DNA of 64,000 nt, from positions 52,089-116,088 of the forward strand of contig NZ_BAKJ01000010.1 of assembly GCF_000614125.1 (NCBI RefSeq), written 5' to 3'. Shown here piece by piece: positions 9,371 through 19,410 of this stretch. The position numbers were made by a program, and so were the translations under genes. Numbering within the stretch: position 1 is the stretch's first letter; each line of letters opens with the position of its first letter. A model generated the notes under the pieces. That model had not been told where the DNA came from, ran no database searches, and saw only the letters and a program-made list of their open reading frames with translations. This stretch comes from Bacteroides rodentium JCM 16496. Lineage in GTDB: Bacteria > Bacteroidota > Bacteroidia > Bacteroidales > Bacteroidaceae.

Positions 9371-10501
9371 TTATTTCTTAGACGGATTATATACAGCTAC
9401 CGCTACACGGGAGTCGGCACAGCCGTAATACAAATACCACTGTTGATTGTGGAACACAAGTCCTTCAATAAATACCGTTCCAGCAGGATATTGCCCACTC
9501 TTTTCAAAGTCCGATTCCGGCACATAGAATGGCTTGTCCAAACGATCAAGCAACTTAGTCGGATCTTTGGCATCAAACAAAGCCTGGCCGGCACAGTAAG
9601 AGTTCGCTGTGTATAACGTATCTCGCTCCGCTCCATCAGCATTCTTACCGTTGTAGAATAACAAGATACCTTTATCTGTCATGATAGCTGGAGGTCCACA
9701 TTCTGTCAATGAACTATCGAACTTACCCTCACGTGGAGCGATTACTTTCAAAAAGTCTCCCTTTTCATCCAACATAGGTATCCAGTTCACCAGGTCATTA
9801 GAAGTGGCTACATTTACAAATTTCTCCCCCCAATACATCCAATATTTTCCGTCGATTTGAGCAATTACCTGTTTTCCATCCACTAATTTGGTTACGATAG
9901 AAGCAGACTTGGAGAACTCATCAAAGAAACGTCCGTTATAAGCTTGAGCAAAAACTGGTCCATGCTTCTCCCACACTTGCAAGTTACGGGAAGTAGCAAC
10001 AGCCAAACGTGCCAGCTTTCTGTTCCATTGTGTATAAAGCATCACATAAAGACCGTCTTCAGTCACAGCTATACGTGGGTCCTCGCAACCACCAGTCCAT
10101 TCAAGTTCCTTTTGGTTATCATCGGACGGATAGAATACCGGTATAGACATTCGTTGAAAATGCAAACCGTCATCGGAGTACGCATATCCCAAACGAGAAG
10201 TACGTGAGCCGATACCGACAGCTGAATTGTCTTCGGCACGGTAGAGCACAACAACCTTTCCATCATAGATGGTAGCAGCGGGATTAAACGTATCACTTGC
10301 TTCCCAAGCTACCGAATCCTGCCTCATCGGGCAATAAAAAAGACTGGTTGTATCAGGAGAAATAATAGGATTAATGCCCTCAGGACGTTGGAAATCTACC
10401 CAAGCCCAATCTGGGAGATCCACTACTTGCTTTTTTTCTGCACACGAAGAAACAAGTGCAGCACCTATTAATAAGGCTATATTAAAAAAGAATCTTTTCA
10501 T
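9371..10501 (-). CDS. GH130-like beta-mannoside-active enzyme, lipoprotein
   Basis: The 376-residue protein has a lipobox (VSSC at residues 17-20), so it is probably lipid-anchored. The catalytic region is a five-bladed propeller with the GH130 motif GCEDPRI near residue 138 and an early FNPAATIYDG segment. GH130 includes mannoside phosphorylases and hydrolytic beta-1,2-mannosidases; lipid-anchored Bacteroides members include hydrolases acting on mannan caps. Its place beside three GH92 genes supports a role in trimming beta-mannose from an alpha-mannan or similar glycan. Whether this copy is a hydrolase or a phosphorylase is not decided here. Confidence 0.78.
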   Translation of the reverse strand: MKRFFFNIALLIGAALVSSCAEKKQVVDLPDWAWVDFQRPEGINPIISPDTTSLFYCPMRQDSVAWEASDTFNPAATIYDGKVVVLYRAEDNSAVGIGSRTSRLGYAYSDDGLHFQRMSIPVFYPSDDNQKELEWTGGCEDPRIAVTEDGLYVMLYTQWNRKLARLAVATSRNLQVWEKHGPVFAQAYNGRFFDEFSKSASIVTKLVDGKQVIAQIDGKYWMYWGEKFVNVATSNDLVNWIPMLDEKGDFLKVIAPREGKFDSSLTECGPPAIMTDKGILLFYNGKNADGAERDTLYTANSYCAGQALFDAKDPTKLLDRLDKPFYVPESDFEKSGQYPAGTVFIEGLVFHNQQWYLYYGCADSRVAVAVYNPSKK

Positions 10502-10531
10502 ACCATTACAATATTTATGGATTGAACTTAA

Positions 10532-12685
10532 TTAAGGAAAAGAAGGAGGAACTATTTTAGTGCCCCATTTCACATCCGGTTTACTCGAAGTAACATAATC
10601 TATGAAAGCACCCTTGCTGAGTTGTTCCCAATCAATCCAAGTGCTTTCGCACGGTTTACCATCCAGTTTCATAGACTTGATATAGATATTTTTCTCAGAG
10701 CCGCCTTTTATCACGATATCGCCTTTGGGCAAATGCACCTTTACGGAAGAGAAAATCGGAGTATTCACCGTGAAACCTCCGATACCAGGAATCTCGGGAT
10801 AAAGGCCGATGCAAGCAAAGACATACCATGCCCCCATCGTACCTAAATCATCATTGCCCGGAAGACCATCAATTCTGCTTGAATACTGTTCGTTCAGCAC
10901 ACGGTTGACGATTTCCTGCGTCTTGTAAGGAGCCCCTACCCAATTATATATCCAAGGAATATGGAAACTCGGTTCGTTACCAGAAGCAAACCAAGCGTCA
11001 TTATATCCGGCATCCAAGCGGACAAAAAACTCATCCAAGCGTACTTCCGCCTTTTGGTTACCGCCAATAATCTCTATCAGGCCCGCTATGTCATAAGGTA
11101 CCATCCAAAAATAATTTTTATAGGTAGATTCTCTAAAGTCTTCACTCAGCGGTTTCCAGGAACCATCTGGATGACGCGATTGCAGCCAACCGGTTTCTGG
11201 GTTATACAAGTTCTTCCAAGAACGGGCAAAATGAAAAAAACGCCAGCTGGCAAACTCATCGCCTACGGCACGCAGAGCAAATTGTCCGATAGCAAAATCG
11301 GCGGAGGTATATTCTAATTGAATGGAAGCATTATAGTAGCCCTTATCCAAATATTGCTTCAAACCTGGACGGGCTTCCACATCCTGCGATTTGGCTCCTG
11401 GAGTTTCGGCACCCTTCTGCATAATCTTGAAAATGGGTTTCGGATCGTAATTACGGGCTCCAAAAGCATATGCATTGGCAATCAGGATAGGACTCGGATC
11501 ACCTTGCATCACACCTGTCTCCACATTTGCCATCACCCATCGTGGGAAAACGCCACCGGACTGCTCAGCAAACAGCTGATGGGAGATGACAATATCGGAA
11601 GCGACTTCCGGGTCGAGTATGGACAACAATTGAATCTGTGTACGATAAGTGTCCCAGTTACTAAAGGAAGTGTAGTGCTTAGAGCGAGACTTATGCACTT
11701 TATAGTCTGCTCCCATATACTCGCCATTCACATCACTACATACATTCGGGTGTATAAAAGAACGATACATATGGGTATAGAACTGAGCAGTACGATCAGG
11801 ATTGGTACCTTCGACTTCAATCTTACCCAGATAATGGTTCCATCGGGCTTCTGCCTGGTCTTGTATTTGTTGAAAATCCCAGCCGGTATTCTCCACTTTC
11901 AGATTTTCGCGAGCATTCTCTACTGAAACGTAAGAAATACCAATTTTATATTGGATATTCTTTTTCCTACTTACATCGAAAGTAAAAAAGACGCCTGAGT
12001 ACTCGCCTTCAGCGAAAGTTGTATTCGGCATCAGTTCGTCTCTTTTCCAAGTACCCGATTCTAAAGCATCTGCATCGAACTCTGCAACGAAATAGACTTT
12101 ATATGGAGTGCGGATGCCGCAAAAATACCCTCCTTCAGCATATCCTTCGCACTTATTTGGTGCGGTTATCACAACAGCAGCTTGTTCTATGGGAGTGGCA
12201 GAAATACCTCCGCCGATAATCACTGTACCGTACTGCAGGTCTGCCGGATATTCATAATTTGCCATACCGGTTCTTTCGGTCACAGTCAGTTTGGCCCTAA
12301 TGTCTTCTTGTACTATAGCTTCATAATAGCCGGCATGTCCTTGTTCTTCAGTGACATTGATACGATAATTCAAAATATTGTCAGGGGACATCTCCAGTTT
12401 TCCTTTTACTGGAAAAGTCGGGAAATTACCCATATGTTCACAACCTCCGCCACTTAACTGGTTGATTACGAATCCGGAGCGTTTTGAAAAATAAGAAGGC
12501 GTAAATTGTACCATACCGTAAGGATAGGTTGCCCCCGGATAGAGATAACCTGAGGTTAGTCCTACGCCTTTAGTACCAATCAACGTATTGACTTGACGGG
12601 CATAATTGCCCGTCGCAGCTTGTGATGCAATTATTCCTCCCCAAATAAGAGAAAACAATAAACTAAATAAAAATTTAGACTTCAT
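10532..12685 (-). CDS. GH92 alpha-mannosidase (copy A)
   Basis: GH92 enzymes are calcium-dependent inverting exo-alpha-mannosidases. The 717-residue product has a signal peptide and the N-terminal beta-sandwich signature VNTLIGTKG...YPGATYPYGMVQ. The C-terminal (alpha/alpha)6 barrel has GNDDLGTMGAWYVF near residue 620. A likely catalytic-acid Glu lies in RESTYKNYFW, and GNEPSFHIPW marks the substrate pocket. The frame is intact. It is the third enzyme from the end of the operon, 35 bases after GH92-B and 30 bases before GH130. The linkage specificity (1,2, 1,3, 1,4 or 1,6) cannot be assigned from the residues seen. Confidence 0.9.
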   Translation of the reverse strand: MKSKFLFSLLFSLIWGGIIASQAATGNYARQVNTLIGTKGVGLTSGYLYPGATYPYGMVQFTPSYFSKRSGFVINQLSGGGCEHMGNFPTFPVKGKLEMSPDNILNYRINVTEEQGHAGYYEAIVQEDIRAKLTVTERTGMANYEYPADLQYGTVIIGGGISATPIEQAAVVITAPNKCEGYAEGGYFCGIRTPYKVYFVAEFDADALESGTWKRDELMPNTTFAEGEYSGVFFTFDVSRKKNIQYKIGISYVSVENARENLKVENTGWDFQQIQDQAEARWNHYLGKIEVEGTNPDRTAQFYTHMYRSFIHPNVCSDVNGEYMGADYKVHKSRSKHYTSFSNWDTYRTQIQLLSILDPEVASDIVISHQLFAEQSGGVFPRWVMANVETGVMQGDPSPILIANAYAFGARNYDPKPIFKIMQKGAETPGAKSQDVEARPGLKQYLDKGYYNASIQLEYTSADFAIGQFALRAVGDEFASWRFFHFARSWKNLYNPETGWLQSRHPDGSWKPLSEDFRESTYKNYFWMVPYDIAGLIEIIGGNQKAEVRLDEFFVRLDAGYNDAWFASGNEPSFHIPWIYNWVGAPYKTQEIVNRVLNEQYSSRIDGLPGNDDLGTMGAWYVFACIGLYPEIPGIGGFTVNTPIFSSVKVHLPKGDIVIKGGSEKNIYIKSMKLDGKPCESTWIDWEQLSKGAFIDYVTSSKPDVKWGTKIVPPSFP

Positions 12686-12720
12686 TTTTTATATGCTTTA
12701 TAGTACAACTTTATCAACAC

Positions 12721-15001
12721 TTATCTTTTTGACAAAGAGAAAGGGGCTGCATATTTTGAAGTACATCTACTTTTATTGGGCTGGCTTCCCATTTCAAATT
12801 TCAGTACTCCACCGTCTATTATATCACTATAATGAATATAGTTCTTATCCAAAACTCTTCCATTTATAGTAGCAGACTGTATATACACATTCTCTTTGCT
12901 ATTCTCCGGAGCCTCGATTATAAATTTGTTTCCGTTCTCCAAGGTTATGGTAACCTTCTTAAACAGAGGGCTGCCAATTACATATTCATCTGTACCCGGA
13001 CAGACTGCATATATGCCAAGTGAACTCAGGATATACCATGAAGACATTCCCCCCTGGTCCTCATCTCCCGGGTATCCCCTTTCGGTAGAGTTGTACAATC
13101 TTTCCACAATCTGGCGCACCCAATACTGTGTTTTCCACGGTTGGCCGGCATAATTATACAAGTAGGGCATATGTTGAATCGGCTGGTTACCGTGAGCATA
13201 TTGTCCCATATTGGCCAGTTCCATTTCTGTCATTTCGTGGATGACACCACCATAGGTACCAGGTTTGATGGTACTGGGCAAAGTAAATACAGAATCTATC
13301 TTGGTAGTAAACTTCTCATCGCTGCCAAATAAATCAATCAAGCCTTGTACATCATGGAATACAGACCAGGTGTAATGCCAGGCATTACCTTCACAAAAAG
13401 GTCCACCCCACTCCAATGGATCAAACGGCTCTTGCCATTTACCATCGCTCCCTTTGCCACGCATAAATCCCATAGCAGGATCGAAGACATTCTTATAATT
13501 ATACATCTGCCGGGCAAATACTTCCTGATAATGCTTGTTGCCAATCATCTTAGCCAGTTGATAACCGCAAAAATCATCGTATGCGTACTCCATCGTTTGG
13601 GCACTTGCTCCCATAGATTCGGGATAAGGAACATACCCCAGTTCAAAATATTCTTTCCAGAATCCACGCCCGTTAGCACCGCCCCAAGGACCTTTATTCA
13701 TTGCTTCGTGAGCATAGGCTTCCAACGCCTGTTCTGGGTCGAAAGAACGAATACCTTTCGACCAAGCATCTGTCAAGAGTGAAATAGAATGATTTCCCAA
13801 CATACCACCCGTTTCACCCGGAGCAGACCAGGAAGCAACCAGCCACATTGTTGTTGTGCTGCAAGGAGCGCATTCATATAGCGTCCCTGCATAGTAGGAT
13901 GAAGAATATTAGTCAAAGGAAACTGAGAACGGAAAGTATCCCAGAAACCATTGTCCGTGTACATATACCCGTCGTATATCTTTCCGTTGTACGGGCTGTA
14001 ATAATAAGGTTCTCCATTCACTTTACGTTCGTAGAACTTACGGGAGAAAAGATTGGCGCGGAACAAACAAGAGTAGAAAGTCCTCAGTTGTTCATCTGTG
14101 CACCCTTCGACGATGATTCTGTTCAACAGTTCATTCCATATTTTCCAGCCTCGGGCCTTAGTTACTTCCAAAGTCTTATCTGCACCCAATTCTTTGTTCA
14201 GAGTAACCAATGCTTGTTCAGCACTGATGTAAGAAGAGGCAGCTTTAGCTTGTACTTTTGAGCCTTTCTTGAATTTGATATATGCACATATCCTTTTCCT
14301 GCTCCATCCTGCTTTTTGGGAAACATCTCATCTTTCTGATTTTCCCATACACCATAATCCTCAAAAGGTTTATCAAACTGAACTACAAAATAATTGCGGA
14401 AAGATTTCGAATCATTCACAAACCGCTGATTGTTTACCCAGCCGAAGATCTGTCTCTTAGCCGGTTCTATTCTTATTTCACTTTGGTCGATATATCCGTC
14501 AATCACCAAATAGGCGTCTCCCGCCGAAGGATATGAAAAACGCAAATGTACCCCACGCGTAGTAGGAGCCATTTCGGTAGTAACGCCGTTATTCAACGTC
14601 ACTTTATAATAATGTGGTTGTGTTATTTCATTGTCGTGGCTGAACTTGGCTGCTCGTTTGTCTTGATTGACTACCAATTCACCCACCACCGGCATAAATG
14701 AGTAGACTGCATAATCACTCATCCACGGACTACACTGATGTGACTGGCAAAAACCTCTGATGCTGTCTACAGCATATTGATACTTCCATCCCTCTCCATT
14801 CGGACCGGTTTGTGCCGACCATGTATGCATGCCATAAGGCATCCCAGTTGTGGGATATGTATTTCCATAACTCAACCCAAAGTGAGAATCAGTACCTTGC
14901 AGGGTATTTACATACTGTACCAGATCTTTCAACTGAGCATACATCTCCGTTGAGAAGAAAAAGAAGATTATCAAATATATAAGTCTATTCATGCTTTTCA
15001 T
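12721..15001 (-). CDS. GH92 alpha-mannosidase (copy B), two one-base frame breaks
   Basis: Homology to GH92 runs without a gap through three frames: residues 1-260 from 15001, a middle part at 13773-14210, and the C-terminal half at 12721-13848. The N-terminus has a signal peptide and YVNTLQGTDS...YPTTGMPYGMH; the barrel carries CEGNAWHYTW (candidate acid Glu), GNQPIQHMPYLYN and GDEDQGGMSSWYI. The breaks lie near 14278-14285 and at a CC lost near 13837 (TTGCTTCC read for TTGCCTTCC). Adding two bases gives 760 residues, normal for the family. I read it as an intact gene with sequence errors. It is probably periplasmic or surface-bound. Confidence 0.85.
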
Positions 15002-15018
15002 TCGTTGTATTACTATTA

Positions 15019-16407
15019 TTAGCCTATTCGTTTTAACTGTATCTTATGAGTGACCGGCTTATTTATTTTATAAATCATTTCAACAATAGCATTCATATAA
15101 TTACTCCAAACTTCACGTATTTCAGGATACATCGCTTTGATATACCAATCATAGCTTGCTCTGAGAAAAATATCTTTGGGTAAATACTCTTTAAGTTTAT
15201 CAATAGCCTTCTGATTATCTGAGAATAAGAGTCCTTCTTTCTTCAAAAAGGAATATTCCGTCCACAGATATTCCCTAAAACGTTTCTCGATTTCAAAGCG
15301 TTCCTCATTCAGATACATAATCTTGGCAGCCTGCTGATATTGAGGGGTAGTAGGATAATCTGCCAAATTAATCCCTTGAGCCAACTGGTCGGATGAAATA
15401 TCATCTATCAACTGATTGTCTATAATCAATCGGTAAATGCCTTTATCCAAGTTGGTCACCTGAAAGTATTCCTGATTGAACTCTTCCATAAACGGTACCA
15501 GCTGCATTGCATCACGTTGTGATTTTCTATCTCCCCAACCATGCCTCGAAATGGAGTCGAGAGGATAAGGAAGAGAGTAAGCCAAATAGTCGAAAGCCAA
15601 ATCGTTCCCTAGCTTCTTCAACCCTGATATTTTACAGTTCTTATGGGTTATCACATTTGAGTTATGCGCATCTATTGAGATTTCTGCAATTTCATTTCCC
15701 GCCAATCCTTGCGCCTTCAAGAATAGATATGCCATAACCATCTGACCATCATTATCCGGATGGATTCTATCTATCCGGCAAAAAGAGAATGTGGAATCTT
15801 TCGCTTGTTCTTTCAAACTTATTTCCTGCATAGGTTGGTTGAAATCAACAAAACCCCAACAATTCTTCTCTGCCGATGCACGTTGGGCATCTATTATCTT
15901 CAGAATAGCATTGTTCTTCTGATGAAGGATGAAATTATTGAACCTTGAAGTTTCATCATAAGGAGAACCACCTATCATCACTTTAGTAATCTTATCCTTA
16001 GCCAACAACCACTTCTCTATTTCCCGGAAACTGTCCAATGACTTCGTTATCCGTTCTTCCGAGAGTTCTTTGGCATTGTCCTTCAGATAAATATCATAGC
16101 CAGTATCATTCATACCGAAAGTAAGAATCACAAAAGTGGGCCTTCTATCGAAAACATCATAGTCCATCCGGTCCTTAATATCCCATAAACACTCTCCACC
16201 GATCCCGGCATTCATAATCGTAATCGGCCTATTAGGAAAACGAGTCATGTAATACAGCCAGATAAACGAATGATAATGTCCGCCATGGGTAATACTATTC
16301 CCGACAAATGCTACGCGTTCCCCCTTTTTGAATAGGGGAATCTGAGACTGTGCATGCAAGCAACAGCCACCGGCACAGAACAATAATAACAGAAAGAATA
16401 TCTTCAT
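15019..16407 (-). CDS. SGNH/GDSL hydrolase, secreted (PUL proximal copy)
   Basis: This 462-residue paralogue of the gene at 6421-7803 shares its whole architecture: signal peptide, GNSIT (Ser), NAGIGGE (Gly), GMND (Asn), DRIHPDNDGQ (Asp and His), and the same long C-terminal region. A reading from 16413 would need a TTG; the ATG at 16407 is preferred. The likely function is ester removal from the target glycan. Keeping two diverged copies in one operon suggests different ester positions or different cell compartments. It lies just downstream of a strong hairpin that separates it from the SusCD and lipoprotein genes. Confidence 0.82.
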   Translation of the reverse strand: MKIFFLLLLFCAGGCCLHAQSQIPLFKKGERVAFVGNSITHGGHYHSFIWLYYMTRFPNRPITIMNAGIGGECLWDIKDRMDYDVFDRRPTFVILTFGMNDTGYDIYLKDNAKELSEERITKSLDSFREIEKWLLAKDKITKVMIGGSPYDETSRFNNFILHQKNNAILKIIDAQRASAEKNCWGFVDFNQPMQEISLKEQAKDSTFSFCRIDRIHPDNDGQMVMAYLFLKAQGLAGNEIAEISIDAHNSNVITHKNCKISGLKKLGNDLAFDYLAYSLPYPLDSISRHGWGDRKSQRDAMQLVPFMEEFNQEYFQVTNLDKGIYRLIIDNQLIDDISSDQLAQGINLADYPTTPQYQQAAKIMYLNEERFEIEKRFREYLWTEYSFLKKEGLLFSDNQKAIDKLKEYLPKDIFLRASYDWYIKAMYPEIREVWSNYMNAIVEMIYKINKPVTHKIQLKRIG

Positions 16408-16419
16408 ATTCAAAATAAA

Positions 16420-16471
16420 GAGGGTGTATCAAAAGTAAAATTCACATTCCTTTCGTCTTAGACACACCCTC
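16420..16471 (-). terminator. Intra-operon hairpin (attenuator or processing stem)
   Basis: GAGGGTGTATC at 16420-16430 pairs with GACACACCCTC at 16461-16471 (10 of 11 positions). On the minus strand the stem is followed by a T-rich stretch, as in an intrinsic terminator. It lies between the last accessory lipoprotein gene and the SGNH gene, so it could reduce or process the transcript entering the enzyme half of the PUL. Confidence 0.55.
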
Positions 16472-16476
16472 ACTTT

Positions 16477-17493
16477 TTATTCACACGTTTCTTCTACTAC
16501 AAAATCATCGTTTGTCTCATTATCCAGAATAACAACACTCTTATCCTTGTTTGTGAAATGTACTTGCATACTCAGGATAACAACATCTTTAGGCAAATCA
16601 AAAAAGTCTTTCGGATAAATATATTTCTGGAATGAAGTAACTTGCCCCAAATCACCCAATGGTTCCATCAGTGTTTTACTACTTGTTTCATCTACAATTT
16701 TCTCTTTCTCCACTCCATTTTCTTCGTATATGACTTTTCCTGCGAGATAGGCATCACCACCTTTGAGACCTCCTTCAGTCACATAGTTAGGCTCATTATA
16801 TCTGATAGAGAAAATATCACCAAAACCGAAAGTAGCTGGTACAAATGATATAGCAGGATCAGCAGTGAAATCCATCATCGGTTCGTCTCCGCCGGTTACT
16901 TCAAGAACTTTAGCGACCTTTACATAATCATCAGGATACTTTTCATTGTTGAATCCAAATGCTTCACCACAGAATGTATATCCCATATAGAATTTGATAG
17001 CTCTCGGACCTGTATGAAGTTTAATATTTACTGTACCATTCACTTCTTTTTGATCGGGATTGGTATCATTTATCTGGAAAGTAGTGGCAGACTTGAATAC
17101 TACCCACTCTACCGGTCCCGTATTATCCAATATACCAATTTTACTCTGGAACGAAGAAGCCCATGGCAAAGCATCCGATGGGTTCTTTTCTCCAGCCCCA
17201 ACAAGTACCATAGGTTCATTGGTAACAGTGTTACCGGCAAAGGCTGCTGTGGTAGAAAGTGTCAAGGTAGCATTATTAGCCACATTCCAGCTTTTGGGCA
17301 CCAATATACCGAATGCCAACTTACTGTTACCATCCGTTTCGGCAACAATCTTAATTTTTACAGAGATATTGATATCACTGTCCACTTGTGCATCGTCAGG
17401 ATGAATAACATCCTCTATTGTCATACAAGTGATAACAAAAAATGGTACTACCAAAAGAAGCAGTAACTGCATATATTTCCTCATCGATTTCAT
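16477..17493 (-). CDS. PUL accessory lipoprotein (possibly DUF4961 family)
   Basis: The 338-residue product starts with a lipoprotein signal (VITC, Cys at about residue 23), so it is probably on the outer membrane. The rest is rich in beta-strand-like segments with no catalytic motif that I recognise. It resembles Bacteroides PUL proteins of the DUF4961 type, but I hold that assignment loosely. Position after SusC, SusD and two other exported proteins suggests a surface glycan-binding protein. It starts 11 bases after the preceding gene. Confidence 0.55.
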   Translation of the reverse strand: MKSMRKYMQLLLLLVVPFFVITCMTIEDVIHPDDAQVDSDINISVKIKIVAETDGNSKLAFGILVPKSWNVANNATLTLSTTAAFAGNTVTNEPMVLVGAGEKNPSDALPWASSFQSKIGILDNTGPVEWVVFKSATTFQINDTNPDQKEVNGTVNIKLHTGPRAIKFYMGYTFCGEAFGFNNEKYPDDYVKVAKVLEVTGGDEPMMDFTADPAISFVPATFGFGDIFSIRYNEPNYVTEGGLKGGDAYLAGKVIYEENGVEKEKIVDETSSKTLMEPLGDLGQVTSFQKYIYPKDFFDLPKDVVILSMQVHFTNKDKSVVILDNETNDDFVVEETCE

Positions 17494-17504
17494 ATGTATT
17501 TTAT

Positions 17505-17972
17505 TTATTTGTTAATACTCTTAAACGTGTACTTATAATCCAGTGACGGGCAATCCAGTTGGAAAGGAATGCTGAATTCACCATTCTGATAATAAGCGAT
17601 GACATTCTCTGTTCCGGTAATGCGCAATTCATTAGGAAGAGCTTCGGTATCTAAATAGCAATCGATTCTGCCCTCCGGAATTTCAAAGTTATATGGAGAA
17701 AAAGGTACGTCTCCATTAGAAAAAGTTACTCCGCTAATCTTACTATCAGTATAGTGTATGGTCAACCTGAATGTATCGAAGAATGCAAATTTTGATGCAA
17801 TATCTATACCGTTAATATTCACATCATCATATTGCATTACTTGTCTGATACCATAGTTTATATCACCATCAGCGGGATAATCCTTACTCATCTTTACCCG
17901 GTCATCTGTATCGCAACCTGCAAGAGAGAATAGCAATGAGGCTATTGCAAAAATCAATATATTCTTTTTCAT
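17505..17972 (-). CDS. Small PUL lipoprotein of unknown function
   Basis: The 155-residue protein has a lipobox (LAGC, Cys at residue 20) followed by an acidic linker and a compact, probably all-beta domain. I do not recognise the family with confidence. The location between a propeller-like lipoprotein and the DUF4961-like protein, in the SusC/SusD neighbourhood, fits a SusE/SusF-like surface glycan-binding or complex-stabilising role. No catalytic motif is visible. It lies 17 bases from its upstream neighbour and is clearly co-transcribed. Confidence 0.6.
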   Translation of the reverse strand: MKKNILIFAIASLLFSLAGCDTDDRVKMSKDYPADGDINYGIRQVMQYDDVNINGIDIASKFAFFDTFRLTIHYTDSKISGVTFSNGDVPFSPYNFEIPEGRIDCYLDTEALPNELRITGTENVIAYYQNGEFSIPFQLDCPSLDYKYTFKSINK

Positions 17973-17989
17973 ATCTTATTTTTTAAGTT

Positions 17990-19365
17990 TTATTTTTCTA
18001 ATATCTTATTTATATCCACCCAGAAGAACCGGGGACGATATGTACTTACATCGCTGAATTGCTCCGCAAAAGTCTCGGTATTGACATTGTAACTTATCAA
18101 TATCATGCCGTCTTTCTCGAATTGCGGATGAGCCATCGCATTGTAAGTAAATAAGTGTGGAGTATTCTGTTCGTATGTCTTGAAAATAAGCTGTTTGTTT
18201 CTCCATGGACCACTAGGACTATCAGCTATAAACGTATAGATTTCACCGGAGTTAAACGTCTTCTTCTGTGTGAGCAAAACGTATTTGTCACGCAACTTGA
18301 ACACATTGAATTGTGAGGAAACCGGTACACTTGCCAAACCTTCCAATTTTACAGCTAATGAAGCATCCGTATTCCAACCGGAACCGGTATAATACTCCCA
18401 ATTCGTATACAGATTGTTCATAGTAGACCTTGCGACCAACACTTCGGAAATGGGATTCGCATCATTCTTCACATCTACCTGAGCATAAATGTAAACATAA
18501 TCCTCCTCTTTCAATGCTGCCATTCCATAATGAACATCTTCAGAACCATTGAAAGGTATAGGAGTAGTCCTCACCAAGTTCAAACCAGGCAGGCTATACT
18601 CCAGGATATGGGTGGTTTCGTACATGAAGCCCCACATACCGTCTCCCCCCTGGTACATCAATGTCTGGAATATGTAGAGTTTATTGCCGTCTACAAATCC
18701 GTGCCCGGGCCAATACCATTTCTTTTCATCAGGAAATTTGGGAGGAACAGCAGCAGAAGATTTTTTGTTGCCATTGGCTCCGTAAATAGCACTGACTTTT
18801 CCATTATCATACACAATATACGTATTCCGGTACATATGGTCTGAAGTAGAACGCTGTCCATTGGAAACGGTTCCAATATACGAATCGCCCATCAGAAATA
18901 TGCTTCTACCATCAGGTAACAGAACGGAATACATACCGTCTCCACCCGTAACACTGCCTTGATCGGGAATGATTACTTTGGATATTTCCTTGTCAAGACC
19001 ATCAATCCTTGCTTGGATCGAGGTTGTTTTCACAACCTCGTCATTCTTAATTAATGAGATGGATACGGATACTGGTTCATTATACGGTATATGAGTAAAA
19101 ATGAATTCTGTGTTATTCTTACCAACGGTTTTGATTGTTTGGGGATTATCCAATTCAACTCGGTAGCTATCGAAACTAACTTTTGTATCAGTAAGTTCCC
19201 AAGACAAGTGCAGGGTATCAGCATTCGAAGAATGGTGATTTTTATGAAATTATCATCTTCCCCATTTTCAAAGGGGTTCTTTATTGTACCGCCACCATCC
19301 GAGCAGGAAAAGAGGAAGCACAAGCAAAATGCTAAAAGGGTCATATATTTGAAACTACGTTTCAT
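17990..19365 (-). CDS. Propeller-like lipoprotein of the PUL, one-base frame break
   Basis: The start at 19365 gives a lipoprotein signal (FSCS, Cys near residue 21), a short Fn3-like region (LHLSWELTDTKVSFDSYRVEL), and a C-terminal five-bladed propeller resembling the DUF4185/DUF5005 glycosidase-like group (GGDGMYSVLLPDGRSIFLMGDSY). The frame shifts at an A-run of the coding strand, 19239-19243; one extra A restores a continuous 458-residue protein. The Fn3-plus-propeller design suggests a surface glycan-binding protein or a distant glycosidase; I see no certain catalytic residues. It follows SusD by 45 bases. Confidence 0.68.
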
Positions 19366-19410
19366 ATTTAAACTATTTATTCTCAAGTTCTCTTTGACAG
19401 TGACGCGTTA

